Below, in pieces: positions 8,767-16,597 of a stretch of DNA of 54,788 nt (within the stretch, counting starts at the first letter, position 1; each line of letters opens with the position of its first letter). The DNA comes from Chryseobacterium sp. FP211-J200 (GTDB taxonomy: Bacteria; Bacteroidota; Bacteroidia; Flavobacteriales; Weeksellaceae). The stretch lies in contig NZ_LSHB01000023.1 in assembly GCF_001643375.1 (NCBI RefSeq), forward strand, positions 1-54,788. Reading direction: 5' to 3'. Both the position numbers and the translations under genes were made by a program. Under the pieces are notes generated by a model. The model saw nothing but the letters and a program-made list of their open reading frames with translations. It was not told where the DNA came from and searched no databases.

Positions 8767-8810
8767 GATCATAATTACAGATCTTTCGGCTCTGTAATTA
8801 TGATCTTTTT
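8767..8810 (+). terminator. Long hairpin B with T run, related to hairpin A
   Basis: A perfect 15-bp stem is formed by 8767-8781 (starting GATCATAATTACAG) and 8791-8805, with the loop TCTTTCGGC, followed by TTTTT. It can work as a rho-independent terminator. Its core TTACAGA...TCTGTAA and CGGC loop match hairpin A, so the two probably share an origin. Confidence 0.6.
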
Positions 8811-8952
8811 AGTAAAAAACAAAGGTCATGATTTGAACAATATTCCGAAAAAGGCGATCAATACGATCAATTTAAAAATATTGAATAAAAAATCATTAAT
8901 TTTTAACCACAAATCATTTTAATTGTTTACATTTATATAACACAAATGAACA

Positions 8953-9414
8953 ATGAAAATCAATAATAAAAAAGAGATCGCAATTGCGATGTATGGATTT
9001 TTCCTACTTATTTTAGTAGACCTTGTATTTCTTGTATTTGCAAAAAAGATATTTGTGATATCCAATTTGTACCTGTACGGTTCTTTTTTTTCACTTTTAC
9101 TTTTTCGCATCTGGAAAATTGTTACACTCAAGATTTTCTCTTTGGAGGTTTCGGAGCATATTTTCTCCATCAAGTACACACATCCTCCTGTTAAAAGTAG
9201 ACAGCCTGCATTAGAAGTGCCATTGCAAAAAGTCGTTTCTGTAAAAACAGAAAAAGGTGTCATGAATTACATAATGGTCATCTGAATCAATTCGAGAAGG
9301 GGAATCAGAAACTTCTATTACAGGCTTGGCAGACTTCCTGAAAATCAAAATGACAAGTTCCAAAAAATATCAGAATTCATTGCGTCCGCACGTACGCAAC
9401 CAGAAGTAGCATAA
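8953..9414 (+). pseudogene. Small two-TM membrane protein with in-frame TGA
   Basis: The first 110 codons encode an N-terminal membrane segment pair (about residues 8-30 and 39-50) and a basic cytoplasmic part ending GVMNYIMVI, then TGA at 9283-9285. Past the stop the same frame stays open for 42 more codons (NSRRGIRNFYYRLGRLPEN, then KFQKISEFIASAR) to a TAA at 9412-9414. The downstream peptide looks like real coding sequence, so a single nonsense change has probably cut a protein of about 153 residues. I do not recognise the family. It may be read through or replaced by the shorter form. Confidence 0.6.
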
Positions 9415-9469
9415 CCATTTACCTAATATTAAAACATCAATTTATCCATAAGGAACTTAACCTTTCCTG

Positions 9470-9501
9470 ATCCTGTGAAAAAGATTCGCAGGATTTTTTT
9501 G
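9470..9501 (+). terminator. Rho-independent terminator
   Basis: ATCCTG at 9470-9475 pairs with CAGGAT at 9489-9494, with GAA/TTC pairing inside, and is followed by seven Ts. It closes the transcription unit of the gene at 8953 and resembles the pheS terminator in sequence. Confidence 0.75.
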
Positions 9502-9608
9502 TTTAAAAACCATACTCAAGCGAAAATATCCTACATCAATTTCGATAGCGTTCTGTTTGTCCAATTTTGAAAAATAAATAATTGCTAACTTTAAAAATAA
9601 AATTAAAT

Positions 9609-9926
9609 ATGAAAACAGAATTCGAAGCAGTACCGCTTACAAAGAATGAATCCAAAAAACGTTTCGAAATAGAAGTTGACGGATATTTTGCTTTTATCAA
9701 TTATGGCGAAACAGATAACCAAATTGCATTGGTCCATACAGAAGCTGATCCAGAATTGGCAGGAACTGGTGCTGCAGCAGCCGTCGTAGAGAAAACCTTG
9801 GAGTTCATCAAAGAAAGTGGCAAAAAACTATTACCCTTTTGTCCGTACGTATTTGCATTCATCAAGAAACATCCAGAATGGAAAATCATTGTTGACGAAA
9901 AATTTGCTGCTTACGATAAACTTTAA
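9609..9926 (+). CDS. COG2388-type small GNAT acetyltransferase (YjdJ/NATD1-like)
   Basis: A single-domain GNAT protein of 105 residues. It shows the Gly/Ala-rich acetyl-CoA loop ELAGTGAAAAVV and the family's FCPYVFAFIKKHPEW segment with its conserved cysteine. COG2388 proteins are very short acetyltransferases of mostly unknown substrate. The start ATG at 9609 is chosen; an upstream TTG-initiated extension adds only eight non-conserved residues. It is the first gene of a five-gene unit with an FMN reductase, an iron-sulfur protein, OsmC and a second COG2388 protein. Confidence 0.85.
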   Translation: MKTEFEAVPLTKNESKKRFEIEVDGYFAFINYGETDNQIALVHTEADPELAGTGAAAAVVEKTLEFIKESGKKLLPFCPYVFAFIKKHPEWKIIVDEKFAAYDKL

Positions 9927-9937
9927 AATCAGAACCT

Positions 9938-10465
9938 ATGAAAATATTTGCATTTGCAGGAAGTAACTCTTCCACATCTATTAATAAAGAGTTGGTAAAA
10001 TTCGTACTGAAACGTTTTCCGAACGAAGAAATCAATCTGATCGACCTCAATGATTATCTGATGCCTGTTTTCTCTGTCGATCTTGAGAAGAAAGGCTTTC
10101 CAGAGGAAGCACATAAGTTTCTAAAAAACATAGAAGAATCTGATGTCATCATCTGTTCTTTGGCAGAAAACAACCGTTCGTACAGCGCGGCTTTCAAAAA
10201 TATCTTTGACTGGGCTTCCAGGATCAATGTGAAAGTTTTCCAGGACAAACCAATGTTTCTGATGACGACTTCACCAGGCGGTTATGGCGGAGGAAATGTG
10301 ATGGCAGAAGCTTCAAAATTCTTTCCACAATTCGGAGCAGATATCAAGGAAACTTTTTCTTTGCCTAAGTTTTACGAAAATTTTGACCTGGAAAATGGCA
10401 TCGTAGAACCGGAATTACTAAGTACAATTGAGTCAAAAATTGAAAACTTCAAAGATCAGATCTAA
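9938..10465 (+). CDS. NAD(P)H-dependent FMN reductase family protein
   Basis: A flavodoxin-fold reductase of 175 residues. The N-terminal phosphate loop FAGSNSSTSINK binds the FMN phosphate, and TTSPGGYGGGNVM is the second flavin-contact loop of this family. It probably passes electrons from NAD(P)H to FMN or to a small acceptor in the cytoplasm. Its TAA overlaps the ATG of the next gene (TAATG), so it is translationally coupled to the 4Fe-4S protein. That makes an electron-transfer partnership plausible, but this is inferred from position only. Confidence 0.88.
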   Translation: MKIFAFAGSNSSTSINKELVKFVLKRFPNEEINLIDLNDYLMPVFSVDLEKKGFPEEAHKFLKNIEESDVIICSLAENNRSYSAAFKNIFDWASRINVKVFQDKPMFLMTTSPGGYGGGNVMAEASKFFPQFGADIKETFSLPKFYENFDLENGIVEPELLSTIESKIENFKDQI

Positions 10466-10677
10466 TGGACACACACGAATATAACGCTGACGAAATAACC
10501 GTTCTTTGGAAACCAAAAGTATGCATCCGTGCAGGTGTTTGCGTAAAAATGCTTCCAAAAGTTTACAATCCAATAGACAGACCTTGGATCAAAACAGAAA
10601 ATGCGACCGCAGAAGAACTCAAAGATCAAATTACGAAGTGTCCATCAGGCGCTTTGAGCTATAAATTAAATTCATAA
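10465..10677 (+). CDS. YjdI-like (4Fe-4S) mono-cluster protein
   Basis: A 70-residue protein of the divergent mono-cluster ferredoxin family. The pattern CIRAGVC, then KMLPKVYN, PWI and finally CPSGAL matches YjdI-type proteins. Three cysteines are visible at about positions 20, 26 and 59. The family usually has CxH at the first site, but here the position reads CIR, so one usual ligand is replaced by arginine. In E. coli yjdI sits beside yjdJ, a COG2388 acetyltransferase; the same pairing is seen here, with two COG2388 genes in the operon. Confidence 0.88.
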   Translation: MDTHEYNADEITVLWKPKVCIRAGVCVKMLPKVYNPIDRPWIKTENATAEELKDQITKCPSGALSYKLNS

Positions 10678-10679
10678 AA

Positions 10680-11075
10680 ATGGGTGTGAAAGTAAAAGCG
10701 ACCTTAGGGACAGAAAAATATTATACAGAAGTTATCGCCGGAGAAAATACATTGATAACGGATGAACCTGTTGACAAAGGTGGAGGAAATAAAGGCTTCA
10801 ATCCTTTTGAGATCCTTGCAACCTCGCTCGCAAGCTGTACTGCAGCAACACTACGAGTGTACATCGACAGGAAAGGCTGGGACATCCCGACCATCAATGT
10901 GGAAGTGGATCTGGAAAATTTTCCTCAAACTAGAACGGCTCAGTTTTGTAGGATCATCGATTTTGGAGCCACAGAAGTTAGCGAAGAGATCAAAGACAGA
11001 CTTTTCAAAATTGCAGACGCCTGTCCCGTCCATAAAATATTGACAAATAATATCGAAATTTTAACTAAAATCTAA
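10680..11075 (+). CDS. OsmC-family peroxiredoxin-like protein
   Basis: A 131-residue OsmC/Ohr-fold protein that reduces organic peroxides by a thiol mechanism. The two active cysteines are in LASCTAATLRVY and in DACPVHKIL, and the GFNPFEILATSL segment typical of the YhfA/OsmC branch is present. It starts two bases after the stop of the iron-sulfur gene. Its operon partners suggest a role in thiol or peroxide stress, though the specific peroxide is not predictable. Confidence 0.92.
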   Translation: MGVKVKATLGTEKYYTEVIAGENTLITDEPVDKGGGNKGFNPFEILATSLASCTAATLRVYIDRKGWDIPTINVEVDLENFPQTRTAQFCRIIDFGATEVSEEIKDRLFKIADACPVHKILTNNIEILTKI

Positions 11076-11081
11076 ATAAAA

Positions 11082-11363
11082 ATGCTGGAAATAAAACAAA
11101 ATAACAAAGATACAAAAGGTGAATTCGTAGCATTCTTTGACGGAAAACAAGCTGGGTTGATGACTTACTCTTGGGCTGGCGCAGAGAAATTCATCATCGA
11201 TCACACAGAAGTACTACCGGCTTACAATGGTAAAGGTATCGGAAAGGAATTGGTCTACAAAGCTGTTGAATTTGCGAGAGAAAATAACTTGAAGATCATT
11301 CCGCTTTGTCCTTTCGCAACCGCGACATTTAAAAAGAATGAAGAGATCAGAGACGTATTGTAA
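11082..11363 (+). CDS. COG2388-type small GNAT acetyltransferase (second copy)
   Basis: A 93-residue paralogue of the gene at 9609. It has the acetyl-CoA loop YNGKGIGKELV, which is more canonical than that of the first copy, and the conserved cysteine segment PLCPFATATFKKN. It lies six bases after osmC and ends the operon; a terminator follows at 11391. Having two divergent copies at both ends of one operon suggests different substrates or a heteromer, which is inference. Confidence 0.9.
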   Translation: MLEIKQNNKDTKGEFVAFFDGKQAGLMTYSWAGAEKFIIDHTEVLPAYNGKGIGKELVYKAVEFARENNLKIIPLCPFATATFKKNEEIRDVL

Positions 11364-11390
11364 TGATAAATTATAAGTAATAAATGATAA

Positions 11391-11433
11391 TATAAATCCA
11401 TTTCAAATTTTCTAAAAATGGATTTATTTTTTT
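11391..11433 (+). terminator. Terminator of the redox operon
   Basis: AAATCCATTT at 11394-11403 pairs with AAATGGATTT at 11416-11425, followed by a T-rich run. Confidence 0.75.
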
Positions 11434-11444
11434 AATATCAACTG

Positions 11445-11585
11445 GATATGCAGCCCGACTTATCTCATCTTTTCTATTTTTTTATTTGAATCGATGAACC
11501 ACTTCTTTAGGTTTGAGTGGAACTCTTTTTTTGCGGCTGGAATGCTAAGGCCAGAAAAAGCGGGAGCGGAAGGCGGAAAAGCTGC
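11445..11585. other. Structured intergenic element (CAGCCCGA...GCTGCCC)
   Basis: This stretch is richer in G/C than its surroundings and begins CAGCCCGACT and ends GCTGCCC. Inside it GAGTGGAACTC is followed by CTTTTTTTGCGGCTGG and the partly complementary CCAGAAAAAGCGGGAG. I remember similar rearranged sequences between genes of Flavobacterium and Chryseobacterium, so it may be a dispersed structured repeat. No coding frame is evident. Confidence 0.3.
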
Positions 11586-11594
11586 CCAAATTAT

Positions 11595-14009
11595 TTAAAA
11601 CCAATTCTTAACTCTGTTATAATCCAGGAAATAAGTAATCCTTAAAGAAAAATTGTTGATCATCGGTGCATCAAAAAGTTCATTGAAATTATTTTTGAAT
11701 CGCATTCTTGAAACTTCCAGATAGTTGCTGGTGGCATTTCTGTACAGCAAAGTTAGTTGACTGCCCGGCGCAAACCACCACGAATAGCGCAGATCCACAT
11801 TCCAGGAGTTGTAGGTCCTAGCAAGATTTGGGCTGTAAAATGTATTTTCATTCAGCCCTCCATCATTTTCCAACGTGTAAAATTGTTTGTACGTAACATC
11901 AGAAAAATAGTGGCGGAAAGCGAGGGACAAAGACATTTTTTCATTGAAGGTATATTGTCCGGTCAAGGAGTTTTCATAGGTGCTTCTCTGACGTCTTCCC
12001 ATATAAATTTGATTGTCCTCTTTTCCTGCAAACCCAACTTCGTTATTGCTAAAAATAGGATTGAATTTCCATATCAAATTGAGCTGATCCGAAGCTCTGT
12101 AACGAAGATATAATGAAGGAATCACAAGATTTCGACCTTTCTGGTCATAGGCGTAATAGTCAACGGAAACATTGTACTGAAGTTTTTTTCGACTGTCACT
12201 TTCGAAGAATAACCAACTGTCAAAATAGCCGGGGACCTTCAAATATCTACCAAAAGTTCTTGGCTCGTAGATGTCTTTTTCTCCGTACGGCGTGAACTCA
12301 ACACCACCACCAAAACTTTGAAACTTCTTGTTGGTGAATGAGTTATTATGATTGAAAACTAATTTTTGATTAAGGAAAGGTTCCAATCTGTGATAATAAT
12401 TTAGATTGAAATTCAGGTACATATTGTTGAGATTTCCTTTTGGCTGAAGGATCCTGTAGCCATACCAAGCATTATGATTTCCATAATTGGTCAGAGTCGA
12501 AAATCCCAGGTCATTGATATCCCAGTTTTTATCAACCAAATTAGCATTCACTTCGAAGCGGTGATTACCGGAAAATTTCCCGACACCTGCGCTTCCTCTC
12601 GCTCCAAAAGTAGTTCCGTTATCTCTTACCCAACTGCCTTTCAGATTTCCGTAATAATTATATGTATTGCTTTTGTTGGTAATGTTCCAGAGCAATCCAG
12701 TCGCGTTGGCATCACGGAACTCGCCCATTCTCATCGTACTCGTATTGACAAAAGTGACAGACGAATTGCCGCCAAACCGCTGATCGAAGACCAAAACATT
12801 ATAATTGGTCCAAGGCTCAACGGTTTCTTTTCTCGTTGCTCCGGTTTCATTATTTTGAATGGTTGCTTCCATCTTCTCGGTCACACCATTGAAAATTCCG
12901 ATTCCGAGACCTTTTTTAGTCCTTCCTGAGATTTTAAAGGCATTGAACAATTTTACTTTTCCTGGATATTCCGTCAAGGTTTCATTTTCGCCGACAGTTG
13001 GATAGATCGATGGTTCGCCTCCTACTCTTCTGGAATAGAACATATCGCCTTTGCTGAAAAGCTCTGTACCTTCCATAAAGAATGACCGTTGCTCGGAAAA
13101 TTGTTGCTCAAAAGGTGTTAAATTTAAAATCGAATTATCAAAGTTGGCCTGTCCAAAATCTGGGATCAAGGTCATATCGAAGGTGAAAGCATCATTGATC
13201 CCATATTTCAGATCCATTCCGCCATTCACATTCATTTCTGTTTTGCCATCAAAATTGTTGACATAAGTTGAAAAATAAGGCGTGAAGGAAAGTCTGGTCG
13301 GGGTTTTTACGTTTTCGATTCCATTGAGCACACCATCATACAAAGTATAATTTCCCTTTTGATTGTCCACGTGATTCCAATCGTACATCGTATTGGTTCT
13401 CTTGATCTTTCTGATCATATTGAGACCAAATTTCTGCAAATCTTTTTTAGGAAAACGAAGCTCGAAAAAAGGAATTTTCATCTCAACCGCCCAGCCTTTT
13501 TCATTGATCTTCACAGCGCTGTACCAAACGGCATTCCAGGACATATCCTCATTCTCGGTCGTCAATTTGCCATCGACCTGAACACCAGCAGCGGTAACGA
13601 TGAACTCCAAACTCTGCTGGTGATCATTATAACCATTGATGATGATCCCGAAAAAATCGTCATTGGCTATGTTGTCTCTCTCCGTCAGTTCCTTTAAAAT
13701 TTTGGAAGGATCAGGATCGAACATTTGGGCGGCAATGTACAACCCTGTATCGTCGTAGAGGAACTTAACTTCGGTTTTCAAACTGTCTGGCTGAGGCTTT
13801 CCGTTGTTTGGCTGACGTTCTACAAAATTGGTCGCAACTGGAACATTTTTCCAGATCTCGTCATCCAAAATGCCATCTATCTTTAAAGTTTGATCTTTCT
13901 TTAAAGCATTCAGATTTTTTCTAGAAATACTATCAGAAGTGATTGTTTTTTGTGCAGCGATCTGTCCAAAAAAAAGAATCAAAATGAAGATATTGAATTT
14001 GGTTTTCAT
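11595..14009 (-). CDS. DUF5916 outer-membrane protein with CBM9-like domain
   Basis: A large exported protein of 804 residues. A signal peptide (MKTKFNIFILILFFG, cleaved near AAQ) is followed by a CBM9-like beta-sandwich (about 40-230; motifs LKIDGILDDEIW and LYIAAQMFD) and then a long barrel-like DUF5916 region ending in FLDYNRVKNWF, a typical aromatic-terminated outer-membrane barrel end. The family is common in Bacteroidota and poorly characterised; a role in binding or processing glycans at the surface is inferred from CBM9. The ATG at 14009 is chosen because it directly precedes the signal peptide; an upstream in-frame start would add a non-signal extension. Confidence 0.85.
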   Translation of the reverse strand: MKTKFNIFILILFFGQIAAQKTITSDSISRKNLNALKKDQTLKIDGILDDEIWKNVPVATNFVERQPNNGKPQPDSLKTEVKFLYDDTGLYIAAQMFDPDPSKILKELTERDNIANDDFFGIIINGYNDHQQSLEFIVTAAGVQVDGKLTTENEDMSWNAVWYSAVKINEKGWAVEMKIPFFELRFPKKDLQKFGLNMIRKIKRTNTMYDWNHVDNQKGNYTLYDGVLNGIENVKTPTRLSFTPYFSTYVNNFDGKTEMNVNGGMDLKYGINDAFTFDMTLIPDFGQANFDNSILNLTPFEQQFSEQRSFFMEGTELFSKGDMFYSRRVGGEPSIYPTVGENETLTEYPGKVKLFNAFKISGRTKKGLGIGIFNGVTEKMEATIQNNETGATRKETVEPWTNYNVLVFDQRFGGNSSVTFVNTSTMRMGEFRDANATGLLWNITNKSNTYNYYGNLKGSWVRDNGTTFGARGSAGVGKFSGNHRFEVNANLVDKNWDINDLGFSTLTNYGNHNAWYGYRILQPKGNLNNMYLNFNLNYYHRLEPFLNQKLVFNHNNSFTNKKFQSFGGGVEFTPYGEKDIYEPRTFGRYLKVPGYFDSWLFFESDSRKKLQYNVSVDYYAYDQKGRNLVIPSLYLRYRASDQLNLIWKFNPIFSNNEVGFAGKEDNQIYMGRRQRSTYENSLTGQYTFNEKMSLSLAFRHYFSDVTYKQFYTLENDGGLNENTFYSPNLARTYNSWNVDLRYSWWFAPGSQLTLLYRNATSNYLEVSRMRFKNNFNELFDAPMINNFSLRITYFLDYNRVKNWF

Positions 14010-14067
14010 AGTAAAGGTTATTCTTGAGTTAGACAAACTACAGAACAACTCTATTACATCAAAAATA

Positions 14068-14096
14068 AAAAAAATCAGACAAACGCCTGATTTTCA
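14068..14096 (-). terminator. Terminator of the PIN toxin operon
   Basis: AATCAG and CTGATT form the stem, and on the minus strand the stem is followed by a long T run. It lies about 20 nt after the toxin stop codon. Confidence 0.7.
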
Positions 14097-14116
14097 ATTT
14101 AATATTGTTTATACAA

Positions 14117-14482
14117 TTAGATTTCAATTAATATCAAATCCCATTCCTTGATTTTTGAAAAACCTTTGTCTGCTGTCACTATCGGAATTCCATAAACCAG
14201 AGAACTCGCAGCAATAATAGCATCAGGCAATTTAATTGAATATTTCCTTCTCAACTCAATTGTTTTCTCTTTAATCTTTGAATTCAATTCAATCTCAAAA
14301 CAATCATTGATTAGTTGTTTCAATTGGGTTTCGTCAGATTTTGTGATTCCCTTATATCCAAGTAATTCAATTTCAGAAATAAAAGAAACGCCAAAATTAT
14401 ATTCAAGAAATGGTTCTATTATTTTGTTTCCTTCGTGAATATAAATCAGAAAATTGGTATCCGCAATAAAATCAATCTTCAT
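14117..14482 (-). CDS. PIN-domain toxin (VapC-like)
   Basis: A 121-residue PIN-domain ribonuclease. The acidic active-site residues are seen in FIADTNFLIY (first Asp), SEIELLGY (Glu), LPDAIIAASSL (second Asp) and VTADKGF (third Asp), the complete set for a VapC-type toxin. Such toxins cut tRNA or rRNA when their antitoxin is lost. Its start overlaps the end of the small upstream gene by 11 nt, the usual arrangement of a translationally coupled antitoxin-toxin pair. Confidence 0.88.
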   Translation of the reverse strand: MKIDFIADTNFLIYIHEGNKIIEPFLEYNFGVSFISEIELLGYKGITKSDETQLKQLINDCFEIELNSKIKEKTIELRRKYSIKLPDAIIAASSLVYGIPIVTADKGFSKIKEWDLILIEI

Positions 14483-14645
14483 CTTCTCTTATTGCAATTT
14501 GATATTTCAAGCCGTCAATATCTCTTTTTAATTTCCCAAAATGCTTTGCCAGATTTCCTTGAGAATTGCTTTTTTGAAGCTTTTCCTTGAGAATTTTTGA
14601 AACATTTTTGGAATTATTTTTATCTATAATTAATGTCATTTGCAT
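14472..14645 (-). CDS. Probable antitoxin of the PIN toxin (57 residues)
   Basis: A small gene starting at ATG 14645 (or 14639) that encodes MQMTLIIDKNNSKNVSKIL, then a basic helix with KLQKSNSQGNLAKHFGKLKR and an acidic tail ending REDED. The size, the charged helical character and the 11-nt overlap with the PIN gene all fit an antitoxin. No DNA-binding domain can be named with certainty; the N-terminal strand followed by helices is compatible with a minimal antitoxin. Confidence 0.7.
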   Translation of the reverse strand: MQMTLIIDKNNSKNVSKILKEKLQKSNSQGNLAKHFGKLKRDIDGLKYQIAIREDED

Positions 14646-14720
14646 GTATTTATTTAATCAAATTTACAATTTATTTCAATACATTATAATTCCAAAAATA
14701 TTAAAACTTATATCGTCTAA

Positions 14721-16394
14721 TTAAGGTTTGTAACCATCCTTCAAAGTCACCGTTCTGTTGAACACCAAAGTCTCATCAGAAGAATCTCTGTCCTTCATAT
14801 AATAACCAATTCTTTGGAACTGGAAATGATCTTCTAAAGTGGCGTCTTTCAAACTCGGTTCAGCAAATCCGTGCGTCACTCTCAACGATTGAGGATTGAT
14901 GAATTGGATGAAATCTACTTCCTTCTCCGCATCCGGCTGTTCTGTGGTGAACAATCTCTCGTAAGTTCTGATCTCGATCGGCAAAGCATGTTTTGCAGAA
15001 ACCCAATGCAGCGTTCCTTTCACTTTTCTAAGACTTGCCTCGGTTCCACTTCCCGATTTAGAATCTTCATCATAAGTTGCAAAAATCGTAGTGATCTCGC
15101 CGTTCGCATCTTTTTCAACACGATTGGCTTTGATGATATAACCCGCTTTCAGACGAACTTCTCCGTCCAATTTCAGTCGGAAGAATTTCTTATCAGCTTC
15201 TTCTTTGAAATCTTCTCTCTCGATGTAGATCTCTCTGGAGAAAGGCACTTGTCTTGTTCCTGCGTTTTCGTCTTCAGGATTATTTTCCGTTTCCAACCAT
15301 TCTTCTTTATCTTCTGGATAATTTTCGATGATCAATTTAACAGGATTTACAACCGCCATTACACGGGTAGCCACTTTGTTAAGGTCTTCTCTCACACAGA
15401 ATTCAAGTAACTGAATATCAATCAGGTTCTCTCTTTTTGCAACACCAACTTTCTCGATGAAATTTTTGATGGCAGTCGGTGTATAACCTTTCCTCCTCAA
15501 ACCAGAAATTGTTGGCATTCTTGGATCATCCCAACCAGTAGTGATATTTTCTTGAACCAATCTTTGAAGTTTTCTTTTCGAGGTCACCATATAAGAAACG
15601 TTCATCCTTGCGAATTCTCTCTGCTTCGGCGCCACACTTTTGTTATCATAAACCTGACCCAAATACCATTCATACAATGGGCGGTGGTTCTCAAATTCCA
15701 ATGAACACAAAGAGTGCGAAATTTGTTCTATGTAATCGGATTGGCCGTGTGCCCAATCGTACATTGGATAGATCTTCCATTTTTCGCCGGTTCTGTGGTG
15801 CGGTTTTTTCAGGATCCTGTACATCACCGGATCACGCATATTCATATTCGGGGAAGCCATATCGATCTTGGCGCGCAAACTCATCGCACCTTCCTCAAAT
15901 TCTCCATTCTTCATTTTCTCGAACAATTCAAGACTTTCTTCAACAGGACGATCTCTGAATGGCGAATCCACACCTTCCTCAAAAGGATTTTTTCTCTGTG
16001 CTGTAATATCTTCAGACGATTGCTCATCTACATAAGCTTTGCCTTGTTTGATAAGTTCCAAAGCCCAATTGTACAGTTGTTCAAAATAATCTGAGGTGTA
16101 CAATTCCTGGTCATATTGGAAACCCAACCAATCGATATCTGCTTTAATGGAATCTACAAATTCCTGCTCTTCTTTTGCAGGATTGGTGTCATCAAAACGA
16201 AGGTTGACAGGCGCATTATATTTCTGTCCCAAACCGAAGTTGATACAGATCGCTTTTGTGTGACCAATGTGAAGATATCCGTTTGGTTCCGGCGGAAATC
16301 TGAAACGCAGTTTAGACAAGTCCAAGCCGTTTTCCAAATCGTCTTCTATAATTTGCTCAATAAAATTGAGGGATTTTTTTTCTTCTTCTTCCAT
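14721..16394 (-). CDS. glnS: Glutamine-tRNA ligase
   Basis: A class I synthetase that charges tRNA-Gln, of 557 residues, close to the E. coli enzyme. The HIGH signature appears as LHIGHTKA near residue 40 and the KMSKS-like loop as VTSKRKLQ. The catalytic Rossmann domain is followed by the C-terminal anticodon-binding beta-barrels, where the SLRVTHGFAEP segment is recognisable. Having GlnRS means the organism does not rely only on the GatCAB transamidation route for Gln-tRNA. The gene is intact and divergent from the two-component operon at 16598. Confidence 0.97.
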   Translation of the reverse strand: MEEEEKKSLNFIEQIIEDDLENGLDLSKLRFRFPPEPNGYLHIGHTKAICINFGLGQKYNAPVNLRFDDTNPAKEEQEFVDSIKADIDWLGFQYDQELYTSDYFEQLYNWALELIKQGKAYVDEQSSEDITAQRKNPFEEGVDSPFRDRPVEESLELFEKMKNGEFEEGAMSLRAKIDMASPNMNMRDPVMYRILKKPHHRTGEKWKIYPMYDWAHGQSDYIEQISHSLCSLEFENHRPLYEWYLGQVYDNKSVAPKQREFARMNVSYMVTSKRKLQRLVQENITTGWDDPRMPTISGLRRKGYTPTAIKNFIEKVGVAKRENLIDIQLLEFCVREDLNKVATRVMAVVNPVKLIIENYPEDKEEWLETENNPEDENAGTRQVPFSREIYIEREDFKEEADKKFFRLKLDGEVRLKAGYIIKANRVEKDANGEITTIFATYDEDSKSGSGTEASLRKVKGTLHWVSAKHALPIEIRTYERLFTTEQPDAEKEVDFIQFINPQSLRVTHGFAEPSLKDATLEDHFQFQRIGYYMKDRDSSDETLVFNRTVTLKDGYKP

Positions 16395-16571
16395 AATCTG
16401 AACGTGAAGTGCAAATTTAACTTAATTTCCTCAAAAAATAAAACGAATCCTGTTTATAAAATTTCATCATTTTCAATATAAAAAAAGCTTCCGTAAACCC
16501 TGTTTATTGGCTTTTAAATGTTAAATTTGTGTGAACTTTAAACATTTGGTCATATAGAGTTCATTTTTTTT

Positions 16572-16579
16572 TAATTTTG
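16572..16579 (+). promoter_or_regulatory. Putative promoter -7 box of the PhoB/PhoR-like operon
   Basis: TAATTTTG matches TAnnTTTG and lies 18 nt before the regulator start. A possible -33 TTG is at 16546-16548, slightly far. Confidence 0.35.
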
Positions 16580-16597
16580 ACATATTAATAAATCGAA

